Assembly: GCA_965222005.1 (NCBI GenBank)
Contig: OZ244935.1
Span: forward strand, 4,774,001-4,838,000
From: CBDCTM01 sp965222005
Lineage (GTDB): Bacteria > Bacteroidota > Bacteroidia > Chitinophagales > Saprospiraceae
Length of the DNA: 64,000 nt
Reading direction: 5' to 3'
The position numbers and the translations under genes are program-made. The first letter of the stretch is position 1. Each line of letters opens with the position of its first letter. Below, one piece after another: positions 35,547-44,868 of this stretch. Under the pieces are notes generated by a model. It made no database searches. It was given only the letters and a program-made list of their open reading frames with translations, and had not been told where the DNA came from.

Positions 35547-38213
35547 CTATGATTTTTCGCCACCTGCTTTTTTGCGGAATCCAATTGTTTTTTTGTTGAA
35601 AATAAAGCCATCCTTGTTGAGCTGGAAGCCTTTCACATCCTCCAGTGTAAGCAAATTGACATCTTCAGCCAGGCGCTTATCTTTGGGCAGGGCAGCCAGG
35701 CGAAGGTTTTGAGCCTTGATCGCATTGCTGACAACATTGCGAATAGTACGGGCATTGCCAAAGTACTTGTCTCTAAATTCATGGATAAATTCAAAGTAAT
35801 TCCTGAGGTGCGCCCTGGCTCCATCAGAAACGGTCACTTCTTTTTCTTCAAACATCAGCAAGGCGATTTCCAACAACTGCTGGGGAGAATAGTCTTCAAA
35901 CTTCAGAATCTTATCGAAGCGGCTGTTGAGCCCGGGATTAGCTTTAAGAAAAGCCTCCATATTGTCCGGATAGCCGGCTACAAATACAAAAAACTCACCC
36001 CGATGGTCTTCCATTCGCTTTAGCAAGGTCTGAATAGCTTCATTGCCAAAATCACCTCCACCGGCTCCGGGGCTGCCTCCCTGAGTGAGCGCGTAGGCTT
36101 CATCGATAAAGAGCACGCCCCCCATTGATTCTTCGATCTTTTCAGCTGTTTTAATGGCAGTCTGGCCCACGTAGCCGGCCACCAGCCCCTGGCGGTCTGT
36201 CTCCACCATGTGACCACGCTCGAGGATGCCCAGCGCTTTGTATATTTTGGTCAAAATACGCGCCACCGTAGTTTTGCCCGTACCGGGATTGCCAATGAAC
36301 ACGGTATGCAAAAAGAAACTATTGAGCACATCTTTGCCGGTATCCCGGTAATAACGTACCAGGCTCACCATCTCGTGTATCTTAATCTTGATCTGCTCCA
36401 TACCAATGAGCCTGTCCAGCTCTTCGATGGCTGATTGGAGCAGCTCCGAATCAATAGGGATGAGCGGCAATTCGCGTGTCGGTTGTATCTTGATCTTCTC
36501 CACATCTTCCAGCTGGATAACAGAAAGCTCGGAAGAATCGAGCACTCTGGGGTTTTCATTAGCCATCACGCGCAGCCCCAGATTCACTTTAGCTTGCTCG
36601 ATAATGTCGTACACAAAACGGGCATTGCCAAAGGATCGGTCGCGCGATCGATAGGCATTGACAATGAGCTCGTCAATTTTGGAAGATGCTTCTACGGTCA
36701 GCTCCACCAGCTTTTCCTTGCAGGCATACTCCCCGATTTGAGATAATTCCTGCGGCAGGTAGTCGGCAAATTCAAAGTACAGCTTGAAGCGGGATTTGAG
36801 GCCGGGGTTTGAATCGAGGAAATGCTTCATTTCTTTTGGATATCCGGCTACGATCACAGCCAGATCACCTGGGCCGTTCGACATTTCTTTGACCAGTATT
36901 TCGATCACTTCCCGGCCAAAATCTTTGCTGTCATCATTGGATCGGGCCAGCGCATAGGCTTCATCAATGAACAGCACCCCTCCCCTTGCCTTTTCAATAG
37001 CCTCTTTGACTTTGGGGGCCGTTTGGCCAATATATTCTCCAACCAAATCCACCCGATCGACTTCATGGACATGCCCTTTCGACAAAAGGCCCATCTTTTT
37101 GTACAGCAGGCCCATCATCCCGGCCACGGTGGTTTTACCCGTACCAGGATTGCCAATGAATACGGAGTGTACATTGATCTCTTCCTTCTCATCGAAGCCT
37201 TTTTCCTTGCGCAACTGCAGGAATTGGATGTATTGCGCATGCTCGCGGACGCGCGTCTTGATGTCGGTCAGGCCGATGAGAGCATCGAGCTTAACCATGA
37301 CTTCTTCAAAGGTTTGGGCATTATCGAGTTCGGGGCTTAGCACAATCGGGCTATGGCGATTGGGCAGCAATACTCCTGAGATGCCTTCTTCAAACTCTTC
37401 GGTAACTTCAAAAGGAATGACTGCGAGGAGCCGGTCCATGAAAATGAGTTCGGCATTGTAGCGGTCTTTACGCCATGAGCCTTTCACATTGGAGCCCCAG
37501 CCCGCGGTGATTTTGATGAGCTCGTCTTTTTTTTCTACCCGCTGAAGGCGCACCACCTGGCCCTTCAATTCACGCGCATCGTTATAAAACTTGGCAAACA
37601 ACTCACATTGCCAATTTTTGGCGTCATTGAGATTTTTAAGGATAATTTCTGCGTAGATGTATCGGGTTTCCTCGCTCGAAAATTTCTTGAAATACCTGCG
37701 ATCATCTTCGGTCACATCATCATAAGGCCCCTCGTATAGCTTGAGCGATTGGACTTCCAGATAGGGGTTATCACCGGCATCGATCTGTGCTCCGGCATCT
37801 TCGACATAAAAATATTTGGTAGCTACTTTTTCTCCTTCTACCCAGGCTTCCCAATAATAGGTTCCTTTTTTCCAAAACTGGCCTTCCGTTTTGTTGCCCC
37901 AGCCTTCCCGGACAAATACTACATTATCGTACTTGCTCACCTTGCGGTTGTCAAATTTGAGGGTGCAGATTTCTTTGCGGCCTTTTTTCAGGGAGTAGCA
38001 TCTAAGCTCTACATCGAGCTCCCAATCTTCCTCATCGAACAATTTGTTGTAAAACGACAACTCTGCATAAATATAGGTAGTTTCATAGCGATCAAACACC
38101 TGCCGGTACTTCTTCTTATTGTCCGCCAGCCATTCAGTAGAAGCGTAAACCTTCAGTTCTCGAAACTTATATTTTTTATAATCAGGATATTTATAGCTCT
38201 CAGCCACAGTCAT
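35547..38213 (-). CDS. Double CbxX/CfxQ-type AAA+ ATPase with duplicated N-terminal beta domains
   Basis: The 888-residue protein has a 2+2 layout. Residues about 15-140 and 148-285 are two similar beta-rich domains sharing RYIYAE(L/I) ... W.(C/V)EL ... GWG...G.W.K..Y..E. Residues about 320-560 and 600-870 are two CbxX/CfxQ (CbbX) AAA+ modules, each with a GNPGTGKTTVA Walker A (near 354 and 641) and FIDEAYAL Walker B, plus GNAR arginine-finger-region motifs (SFGNARFVYD, YFGNARTIRN). Both ATPase sites look intact. CbxX proteins remodel protein complexes (rubisco activase, EccA of type VII secretion). The substrate here is unknown. It is transcribed divergently from the Clp-like gene, with a 305-base shared upstream region. 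Confidence 0.88.
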   Translation of the reverse strand: MTVAESYKYPDYKKYKFRELKVYASTEWLADNKKKYRQVFDRYETTYIYAELSFYNKLFDEEDWELDVELRCYSLKKGRKEICTLKFDNRKVSKYDNVVFVREGWGNKTEGQFWKKGTYYWEAWVEGEKVATKYFYVEDAGAQIDAGDNPYLEVQSLKLYEGPYDDVTEDDRRYFKKFSSEETRYIYAEIILKNLNDAKNWQCELFAKFYNDARELKGQVVRLQRVEKKDELIKITAGWGSNVKGSWRKDRYNAELIFMDRLLAVIPFEVTEEFEEGISGVLLPNRHSPIVLSPELDNAQTFEEVMVKLDALIGLTDIKTRVREHAQYIQFLQLRKEKGFDEKEEINVHSVFIGNPGTGKTTVAGMMGLLYKKMGLLSKGHVHEVDRVDLVGEYIGQTAPKVKEAIEKARGGVLFIDEAYALARSNDDSKDFGREVIEILVKEMSNGPGDLAVIVAGYPKEMKHFLDSNPGLKSRFKLYFEFADYLPQELSQIGEYACKEKLVELTVEASSKIDELIVNAYRSRDRSFGNARFVYDIIEQAKVNLGLRVMANENPRVLDSSELSVIQLEDVEKIKIQPTRELPLIPIDSELLQSAIEELDRLIGMEQIKIKIHEMVSLVRYYRDTGKDVLNSFFLHTVFIGNPGTGKTTVARILTKIYKALGILERGHMVETDRQGLVAGYVGQTAIKTAEKIEESMGGVLFIDEAYALTQGGSPGAGGGDFGNEAIQTLLKRMEDHRGEFFVFVAGYPDNMEAFLKANPGLNSRFDKILKFEDYSPQQLLEIALLMFEEKEVTVSDGARAHLRNYFEFIHEFRDKYFGNARTIRNVVSNAIKAQNLRLAALPKDKRLAEDVNLLTLEDVKGFQLNKDGFIFNKKTIGFRKKAGGEKS

Positions 38214-38518
38214 TTATCGTTTTAGTACTCAGAAAACAATAATACTCACAAAATGTTTTGCAAAAGTTTTAGTTGCCGAAATCGGATATGAAAGTGAAAT
38301 GGAGGATTGAGCCAGCCTTATAAATGATAGAGTAAACTTATCATTTTTTGAGCAGCAAAACAATTTTTACGCCTCCAATTTTTATATACCTCAGCCAATT
38401 TTCTCTCCAATTGTCTTCTTCACAGTGAATGTACAACCAAATTATAATTTTCGGTAATATTTTCCCGTCTATCGCAAATTATTTAACTTCCTGCCTTTTT
38501 ATCGCCCTATACACGCTG
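38214..38518. promoter_or_regulatory. Divergent promoter region of the two AAA+ genes
   Basis: The shared 305-base upstream region is AT-rich and non-coding. An 8-base inverted repeat AAATGATA ... TATCATTT (about 38325-38348) is the only structured element seen; no convincing TAnnTTTG box was found. The first 90 bases before 38519 are open in frame with the Clp-like gene but lack family-like sequence. Confidence 0.4.
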
Positions 38519-41500
38519 ATGGGATTTACTAAACTTAAATTCCCCGTAATTGTAAGCACCATTCGTATCGAAGAGCAGCTCAACTACAAAATCCGCCCGC
38601 TCTTTGTCCCCTACCCCTATGCCTATCACCGCCGCTACGAAATGGCGCTCAATCTCTTTCGCAAAGAGCTGAAGCAGCAGTTTCAGGCCTTCGAAATTTC
38701 CAGACAGCAGCTCGATCAACTGCTGTGGTACAAATTTGACCCAAAGGTTGAATTTAAATTGTTACATCTCCAGTTTCAGCTGGGCAACCAGCTTGTGAAG
38801 GGAAACTTCTCTATAGGCAGTTTTCAGCTAAAAGGCCACACTTTTGTATGCCTGCCAGCCTTCGACCACTATCTGTTTTTAGCCAAAAAAGACGCCAAAG
38901 GCAAGGTCAACATCGACCTCCAGGCTCAATATACCGTCAAACTGTTGCTACGCAAATTCAAGAACGAGCAGCCTCAAACCTTTGAATTGGCTCAATTTTA
39001 CGCTCCCAGAGGTACTTTCGTCAAGTCTGTTGAGCTGTCGGTATCCCTGAACTATTCTCATTTCCAATTCGATCCGCCTGATCTCGATCAATGGATGGCG
39101 CACCTGTGGGAGCAGGAAGATTTTCGCGGCCACATTGAAATTGAAAAAGTAGGTTACGACCTCAATGCCCGCTACCCCGCTGAACTAAACCGATCCTTTT
39201 TCCGCTCAAAATTGCTGGACAGGCTCTATCCGCTGATTTATGGCCAGCAGGAGGTGTCTTTAGTACTTGTGGGCCCGGAGGGAGTTGGCAGGCACAGCAT
39301 CCTCCATGAGCTGGTGCGCAGGCACGTGGAGGCTAATAAAGACAAAGAAGAGTCGCATCTCGCCAAGATATGGCATATCGACCCCACCCGCGTGATCTCC
39401 GGCATGTTGTATGTGGGCTGGTGGCAAAAGCGCTTTGAGGCCATCCTTCACTATGTGATGACTCGACATAAGGACTTGCCCGTCTCTACAGATCAAAAGG
39501 ACAAATTGCTGATCGACAATGCCGTGGCGCTGCTACGTATCGGGCAGTCCTCCCAAAATAAAATGACGTTGAGTGATGTGCTGCGGCCCTATCTGGAAAA
39601 GCGGAAGTTGCAACTTTTTTTAATTGCTACCGCCGAAGAATGGAAATTGATACAGCAAAAGGATCGCCGTTTCAGCGATTTGTTTCAAGTCATCCGCGTA
39701 GCAGAGCCCGATCCAACCACCTCAGTAGGTATGATTCTGGAGCAGCGCAAAATACTGGAAATGGAGCATGGTTGCGAATTTACCATCATGTCGATCAACC
39801 AATTGCTGGGCATACAGCGCAACTTCCTGAAGCATAAAGCCCTGCCAGGTGGGGTGGTAAGCCTGATGAACCAGTTGGCCGTGAAGCACAAATTCGGGCA
39901 GGTGGATGCTTCGGTAGTGCGCAGCGATTTTGAGCACAGAAGTGGCCTCGAAGAAAAAATATTTGACAATTCGCTACGACTAAAAAATGATGAAGTCCAC
40001 GATTTCATAGCCAAGCGCCTCATTGGCCAGCCCGAAGCCGTCACCGCGCTCACCCATCTTATTCATCTAATCAAAGCGCGGCTCAACAATCCCGAACGGC
40101 CTCAGGGTGCTTTTCTCTTTACCGGCCCTACCGGTGTGGGCAAAACCGAAGCCGCTAAAGTCCTGTCTGCCTTTTTGCTGGGCAATCGAAGCAAGCTGCT
40201 CCGCTTCGACATGAACGAGTACATCGATGCGGGGGCCATCCACCGCCTGATAGGTGATGCCCAGATGCCGGAAGGGCAGCTCACTTCGCGGGTACGCTAT
40301 CAGCCATTTGCAGTGGTTTTGCTGGACGAAATAGAGAAGGCCCATCCCAGTGTCCATGATATGTTGTTGCAAGTATTGGATGACGGGCGCCTCACCGACA
40401 GCCAGGGACGAGTGGTAAGCTTTGCCAATACTACAATCATTATGACTTCCAATCTGGGGGCTAAAGAGGTTTCTATAAAACTTGGTTTTGACACCTCTGC
40501 CAACACCGATTCCGACATCTACCGCAAAGCTATAGAGAAACATTTTCGGCCCGAGTTTATCAACCGAATCGATCAAGTAGTCATTTTTCATCCTTTGCAA
40601 CAAGAGCACATTTTGGAGATTGCGCGCCTTCAAATCCGCCAATTGCTCAAAAGGGACGGCTTTGTACGGCGGACTACCATCCTCAACATTTCCCCCGAAG
40701 CGCTGGATTGGGTAGCTGCCCGTGGCTTTGACGCCAAAATGGGGGGCCGCGCACTGAAGCGGCAAATCGAGAAGGATCTTACTACCCTCTCCGCTGAGCA
40801 ACTGGTAGCCACTACTTCTGAAACGCCTATCATTTTTGAGATTGCGCTAAAGGATAAAAAGCTTTTTCCTACTATCAGCATCCTCCATTTTGCCAAAACC
40901 GTGCAAGACAATTGGCTGCCCAAATTGCCTGAAGTTACCAAAGGAAAAGGTTTTTACCTCCTCCTGCTTCGCCAAATTGAGCAGATCGAATATGAGGTGC
41001 GCAAAAAGGAAGAAGCCGAACAAATTGAGCCCTCTACAGTAATCAGCACCAGCCATGATCCCCAATCGCTCAACTGGCATTACTACAATCTCAAAGACCG
41101 CATCAGCATGACCAAACAGCGGATCACCAATCTATCGCTCGGCTTCCGGGATCGCCACTTCCGGGAAGGGCCGGCCATTCCGCTACGCCTGAAAAGCAGC
41201 TCCCTGACGCCCCGCCGGATCAGCAAGGGCACGCGCGAAAATCAGAAAGACCGCTGGTTTCAGGAGGAGGCTCTTAAAGAGATCAGCGAGCAGTATGAAC
41301 AAAATGCCGCACAATTCGATCGGCACGAAACCGAATTTTTAAGTGCTTTTCTGGATGTTGCTTTTCTCGAGCTATTCACCAAAGGCTTTGTAGAAGGCGG
41401 TGTGGATCATTTGAAACTCCGCTTCCGTTCATTGATAAATGAGCAGGGATTTATTGACATCGTAGGGCTAATGCTTCAATATGAGACCCTTCTGGAAGCC

Positions 41501-41833
41501 CTGGACATCAGCTTTCAAAGCCGCCCTGATGACAACGAAATTCATGTGGAAGGCTATGCCCTTGCTCAACTTTTGGGCCCCGAAGCTGGCATCCATCTTT
41601 TTTATAAAGGGCATCAAAATCCTTTACCGATCCATCTGAGCGTTGTCAATAAGAAAGAAAAAAAAGCGGCAGATATTCAAAACGCTGTCTTGCGGATCTA
41701 TCATCCCAATGCCACACTCACCGATCTGCGCACAGGATATTCCAATGCCACCAATATGACTACCGAAGAACTCAGGCTATTCCTCTATGCAGGCTTGCCA
41801 GCTACTATCCGCCAACAAATCAAGCCCCTCTAG
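38519..41833 (+). CDS. Clp/Hsp100-like AAA+ ATPase with degenerate first ATPase module
   Basis: From the ATG at 38519 the protein has 1104 residues. About 1-215 is a novel N-terminal region without ClpA/B N-repeats. The first AAA module (about 220-480) has a degenerate Walker A, GPEGVGRHS near 251, where the Lys-Thr/Ser is Arg-His, and no clear Walker B (DNAVALLRI instead). The second (about 490-770) is intact: GPTGVGKTEAAK near 535, VVLLDEIEKAHPSVHDMLLQ, TTIIMTSNLGA, then the ClpB D2-small domain (AARGFDAKMGGRALKRQIEKDL). The last about 310 residues are charged helical (KDRISMTKQRITNLSLGF) and end in a PCRF/release-factor-like alpha/beta region. A start at 38429 is possible. It probably unfolds a substrate with the second ring only. 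Confidence 0.86.
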   Translation: MGFTKLKFPVIVSTIRIEEQLNYKIRPLFVPYPYAYHRRYEMALNLFRKELKQQFQAFEISRQQLDQLLWYKFDPKVEFKLLHLQFQLGNQLVKGNFSIGSFQLKGHTFVCLPAFDHYLFLAKKDAKGKVNIDLQAQYTVKLLLRKFKNEQPQTFELAQFYAPRGTFVKSVELSVSLNYSHFQFDPPDLDQWMAHLWEQEDFRGHIEIEKVGYDLNARYPAELNRSFFRSKLLDRLYPLIYGQQEVSLVLVGPEGVGRHSILHELVRRHVEANKDKEESHLAKIWHIDPTRVISGMLYVGWWQKRFEAILHYVMTRHKDLPVSTDQKDKLLIDNAVALLRIGQSSQNKMTLSDVLRPYLEKRKLQLFLIATAEEWKLIQQKDRRFSDLFQVIRVAEPDPTTSVGMILEQRKILEMEHGCEFTIMSINQLLGIQRNFLKHKALPGGVVSLMNQLAVKHKFGQVDASVVRSDFEHRSGLEEKIFDNSLRLKNDEVHDFIAKRLIGQPEAVTALTHLIHLIKARLNNPERPQGAFLFTGPTGVGKTEAAKVLSAFLLGNRSKLLRFDMNEYIDAGAIHRLIGDAQMPEGQLTSRVRYQPFAVVLLDEIEKAHPSVHDMLLQVLDDGRLTDSQGRVVSFANTTIIMTSNLGAKEVSIKLGFDTSANTDSDIYRKAIEKHFRPEFINRIDQVVIFHPLQQEHILEIARLQIRQLLKRDGFVRRTTILNISPEALDWVAARGFDAKMGGRALKRQIEKDLTTLSAEQLVATTSETPIIFEIALKDKKLFPTISILHFAKTVQDNWLPKLPEVTKGKGFYLLLLRQIEQIEYEVRKKEEAEQIEPSTVISTSHDPQSLNWHYYNLKDRISMTKQRITNLSLGFRDRHFREGPAIPLRLKSSSLTPRRISKGTRENQKDRWFQEEALKEISEQYEQNAAQFDRHETEFLSAFLDVAFLELFTKGFVEGGVDHLKLRFRSLINEQGFIDIVGLMLQYETLLEALDISFQSRPDDNEIHVEGYALAQLLGPEAGIHLFYKGHQNPLPIHLSVVNKKEKKAADIQNAVLRIYHPNATLTDLRTGYSNATNMTTEELRLFLYAGLPATIRQQIKPL

Positions 41834-41842
41834 CTCCCTCTA

Positions 41843-44131
41843 ATGATCGCCAAGTCATCCATCCTTCCTTTACTTTTGCTGCTGGCTCTGATGTTTGGCG
41901 GCATCCGGATTTTCTTTCCCTCCCTGCTGCACTCGCCCGCCACTACCCTGGCTAGCTCATCCGGCGACGGGCTGAAAAACTACGCCACTGCCATATATCA
42001 CATTCGCTATGATAGCTGTGCTCATCACTTTCAGGGCATGCTCTACCCCTATGGCGACCATGTCGTATTCTCCGACAATCAACCCATTCTCTCCAATACA
42101 CTTCGGTGGCTGGAAGATCGGGGATTTGCTGTAGCTGATCGTACCATCGGCATCTTCAACCTTGCCATGCTGCTCTCTTTGCTGCTCAGCGCTCTTCTCC
42201 TGTTTGGCATTTGGCGCAGGCTGGAAGTGCCCCCCTGGATAGCAGCGGTAGCTGCGGCAGGTGTCAGTTTTTTATCGCCCCAATTGCTGCGTTTTGAAGG
42301 ACATTATGGTTTGGCTCATTCCTTTGTGTTGCCTGCTTTACTGTATCTAATGCTGCAATACGAAGAGCGGCCCGGCTTGATGACCAGCCTGAAAATAGCT
42401 GCCATTGTACTGATTTCCAGCCAATTACACTTTTATTTTTTTGGCATAACTTCGTTTTTGCTACTTGCCTGGTTTTTGGTGAGAACTATTCGGAAGCCCA
42501 GTCGCAAACGGCTATTCTTCGACTTACGGCACCTGCTAATACAGTGGATACTGCCACTTGGCTTTCTAATGTTTTGGCTATATGGGCATGGCCAATGGCC
42601 AGAGCGGCCGGCCAATCCGTACGGCTTTTTGGAATATCGAGCCCATTGGGAGGGCCTTTTGCTTCCTTATGATCTGCCGCTGGGCGAGTGGATCAGCGAA
42701 AACTGGATTTCGGTAAGGCAGGTAGGAATTGAAGGCTATGCCTACATCGGATGGTTGGCTATTTTGGGTTTGGTTGGAATAGGAATTGGCAAACTGTTCA
42801 AACTCCGGTTCAGCTCTTCTGCCAATAGAGTACATTGCCGTTTTTTATTTCATTCGGGCTGTGCGGCTTTTTTGTTGTTGCTTCTATCACTGGGCCTGCC
42901 CTTTATCATCCCCCCATTGGAAAATTTGCTGCCCTACACCGGGCCGCTGCGGCAATTTCGCGGGATCGGCCGTTTTGCCTGGCCATTTTTCTATGTGGTC
43001 AATATTTGCTCGGTTTATTTTTGGTATCAATTAGCCCGAAGCAGGCCTTCCAGGCTTTTTGGAATAGTAGCGGTACTGCTGCTCACTGGCATTTTGGCAA
43101 GCGACGTATGGCAAGTACGGATGGCCCATCCATTGCACAGCCGATCTCTGCAGAACCTTAAACAGCAATTGGGTCTTCAGGAGGCCGCCTGGCTCAAATA
43201 CATCAACCCCTCGGACTATCAGGCGATACTACCCATTCCCTTTTTTCACATCGGCTCAGAGAACTTTTGGATCGAACCGAAAGGCCAGATTTTGGAAAAA
43301 ACGCTGATCGCCTCCCTACAAAGTGGCTTGCCAACCCTAGCCGCCCTGATGACGCGCAGCCCCCTCGACCGTAGCCGCAAAGCCCTGCAATTGGCCTTGC
43401 CACATGAGACCATGCCATCCATTTTGAATGACTTGCCTTCCTCAAAGCCCTTATTACTATTAGTGGATAAAAGCCTGCCGAGTCAGCAGCAGGCGGCCCA
43501 TTTGCTGGAAAATGCCCGGTTTTTGTACGAAAATGAAGCCGTGCAATTCTTTAGCTTTGCACTGGATGACATTCCAAAGGGCCTGGCTAAAAGGGAACAG
43601 CAAGTCCGCGCCCTGGCCCACAAAAGGGCTGTGTACCCAAAGCAACTATTTTATTCAACGGACAGTGCCGCGTCTTTGATGATGGGTGGATTTGTACACT
43701 TGCAAAAGGGAGACCGCCCTATCAGCTCACCCCTCAGCGCTTCTGCTGGCGACACCCTCAGCTTGTTTCGCGGCCCGTTTGACGGTCTCTCAGCTAGCCC
43801 TCAGTTGCTTAGCTTTTGGTACCGAATCAGGCATGATCTGAGCCCATTGGCACAACTGCAAGTGGAGCTGGGCGGGCAGCAGCAGCGCTATGCCATTCAA
43901 AACTATATCAAACGTATCGATCACGACTGGTGCCTGGTGGAAGTGCCATTACAGTTGGATACTGCAGAGGGCAAGCTGCATATTTATTTGACGAGCCATC
44001 CCTTTGCCCGCTTTGATATGACAGTTGGGGAGCGATTGATCCGGATTACTACTGACAGCCTTTTTGCCGATTTTGGCAATGCCTATTTTTTCAACAATCG
44101 CTGGTTTGGCCGAAAGCATACTGTTGAGTAG
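41843..44131 (+). CDS. Multi-pass membrane protein, GT-C-type glycosyltransferase-like
   Basis: The 762-residue protein has about ten transmembrane helices in residues 1-420 and a periplasmic beta-rich C-terminal part (about 600-762). An early luminal loop (GDGLKNYATAIYHIRYD ... GMLYPYGDHVVFSDNQP) has the acidic and polar character of GT-C glycosyltransferases such as the DUF6311/PMT-like group, which use lipid-linked sugars. No definite catalytic motif is recognised, so the assignment is by fold. It begins 9 bases after the Clp-like gene stop, suggesting one transcript with it. Confidence 0.65.
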   Translation: MIAKSSILPLLLLLALMFGGIRIFFPSLLHSPATTLASSSGDGLKNYATAIYHIRYDSCAHHFQGMLYPYGDHVVFSDNQPILSNTLRWLEDRGFAVADRTIGIFNLAMLLSLLLSALLLFGIWRRLEVPPWIAAVAAAGVSFLSPQLLRFEGHYGLAHSFVLPALLYLMLQYEERPGLMTSLKIAAIVLISSQLHFYFFGITSFLLLAWFLVRTIRKPSRKRLFFDLRHLLIQWILPLGFLMFWLYGHGQWPERPANPYGFLEYRAHWEGLLLPYDLPLGEWISENWISVRQVGIEGYAYIGWLAILGLVGIGIGKLFKLRFSSSANRVHCRFLFHSGCAAFLLLLLSLGLPFIIPPLENLLPYTGPLRQFRGIGRFAWPFFYVVNICSVYFWYQLARSRPSRLFGIVAVLLLTGILASDVWQVRMAHPLHSRSLQNLKQQLGLQEAAWLKYINPSDYQAILPIPFFHIGSENFWIEPKGQILEKTLIASLQSGLPTLAALMTRSPLDRSRKALQLALPHETMPSILNDLPSSKPLLLLVDKSLPSQQQAAHLLENARFLYENEAVQFFSFALDDIPKGLAKREQQVRALAHKRAVYPKQLFYSTDSAASLMMGGFVHLQKGDRPISSPLSASAGDTLSLFRGPFDGLSASPQLLSFWYRIRHDLSPLAQLQVELGGQQQRYAIQNYIKRIDHDWCLVEVPLQLDTAEGKLHIYLTSHPFARFDMTVGERLIRITTDSLFADFGNAYFFNNRWFGRKHTVE

Positions 44132-44154
44132 TTGGCGAACTTCTGCTGTGCGTT

Positions 44155-44186
44155 TTTGTTTAGCTATTCAATAAGAACTACATTTG
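44155..44186 (+). promoter_or_regulatory. Promoter of the fdx-iscX-kdsC-ubiA-maf operon
   Basis: TTTG (44155-44158), 20 bases, then TACATTTG (44179-44186): both elements and the spacing match the Bacteroidota -33/-7 consensus, 28 bases before the ferredoxin ATG. Confidence 0.7.
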
Positions 44187-44214
44187 CGAAAATCGAAGAT
44201 AAAGGCATTACTTT

Positions 44215-44556
44215 ATGGCAAAACTGATATTCACCTTTGAGGATAAGGACATTGAGCCGCTAGTGGTGGAAAATGTGGAAGAAGGCTACTCGATACTGGA
44301 AGTTGCCGAGGATAATGGCGTACACCTCAATCACAACTGCGGCGGAGTATGTGCTTGCAGTACTTGCCATGTGTACATCGAGTCGGGAGAGGAATATTTG
44401 GAGGAAATTTCAGATAAGGAGGAGGACTTTATCGACCGGGCGATCAACCCACGGCTGGAGTCGCGGCTGGGCTGCCAATGTGTCATTTTGGAAGCTGGTG
44501 CCGAAGTGGAGGTACAAATTCCCGATCAAAAACAAATTATCGGACATGAGCATTAA
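44215..44556 (+). CDS. fdx: ISC-type [2Fe-2S] ferredoxin
   Basis: The 113-residue protein is an adrenodoxin/Fdx-type ferredoxin: HNCGGVCACSTC supplies three of the cluster cysteines (in the C-x5-C-x2-C pattern around residues 43-51) and SRLGCQCVI the fourth. It is the electron donor type used in Fe-S cluster assembly. It is the first gene of a five-gene plus-strand run; iscX follows after 26 bases, but no iscS, iscU, hscA or hscB is in the window. Confidence 0.93.
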   Translation: MAKLIFTFEDKDIEPLVVENVEEGYSILEVAEDNGVHLNHNCGGVCACSTCHVYIESGEEYLEEISDKEEDFIDRAINPRLESRLGCQCVILEAGAEVEVQIPDQKQIIGHEH

Positions 44557-44582
44557 ACGTTGACTATCAAGCATTTACAAAT

Positions 44583-44831
44583 ATGGGATTTCAAGAATTA
44601 GATGATTTACCAATATATTGGAACGATCATGAAGATATTGCCATGAAGCTGTACGACCGCTTTGGGGATGCCTTTACCGAAAGCCAAATCTACCGCATTC
44701 GCTTTACCGATTTGATAGAGTGGGTACTCGAAATTGCTTCTTTTGAAGATAAAAGGGAAAACTGCAACGAAGGGCATCTCGAACAAATCCAGGCTAAGTG
44801 GGTGTATGAATGGCGGGACAATAACCGCTAA
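44583..44831 (+). CDS. iscX: IscX family Fe-S assembly regulator
   Basis: The 82-residue protein shows the IscX (YfhJ) pattern: an acidic N-terminal segment, YWNDHEDIAMKLYDRFGDAF, IRFTDLIEWVLEIASFEDK and a terminal EQIQAKWVYEWRDNN. IscX is a small acidic partner of the cysteine desulfurase IscS, thought to modulate iron delivery. Adjacent to an Fdx gene as in classic ISC operons but without the rest of the operon. Confidence 0.88.
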   Translation: MGFQELDDLPIYWNDHEDIAMKLYDRFGDAFTESQIYRIRFTDLIEWVLEIASFEDKRENCNEGHLEQIQAKWVYEWRDNNR

Positions 44832-44868
44832 GGATCGTGAAAAGATTTTTGAACTATACTAAGCATTT

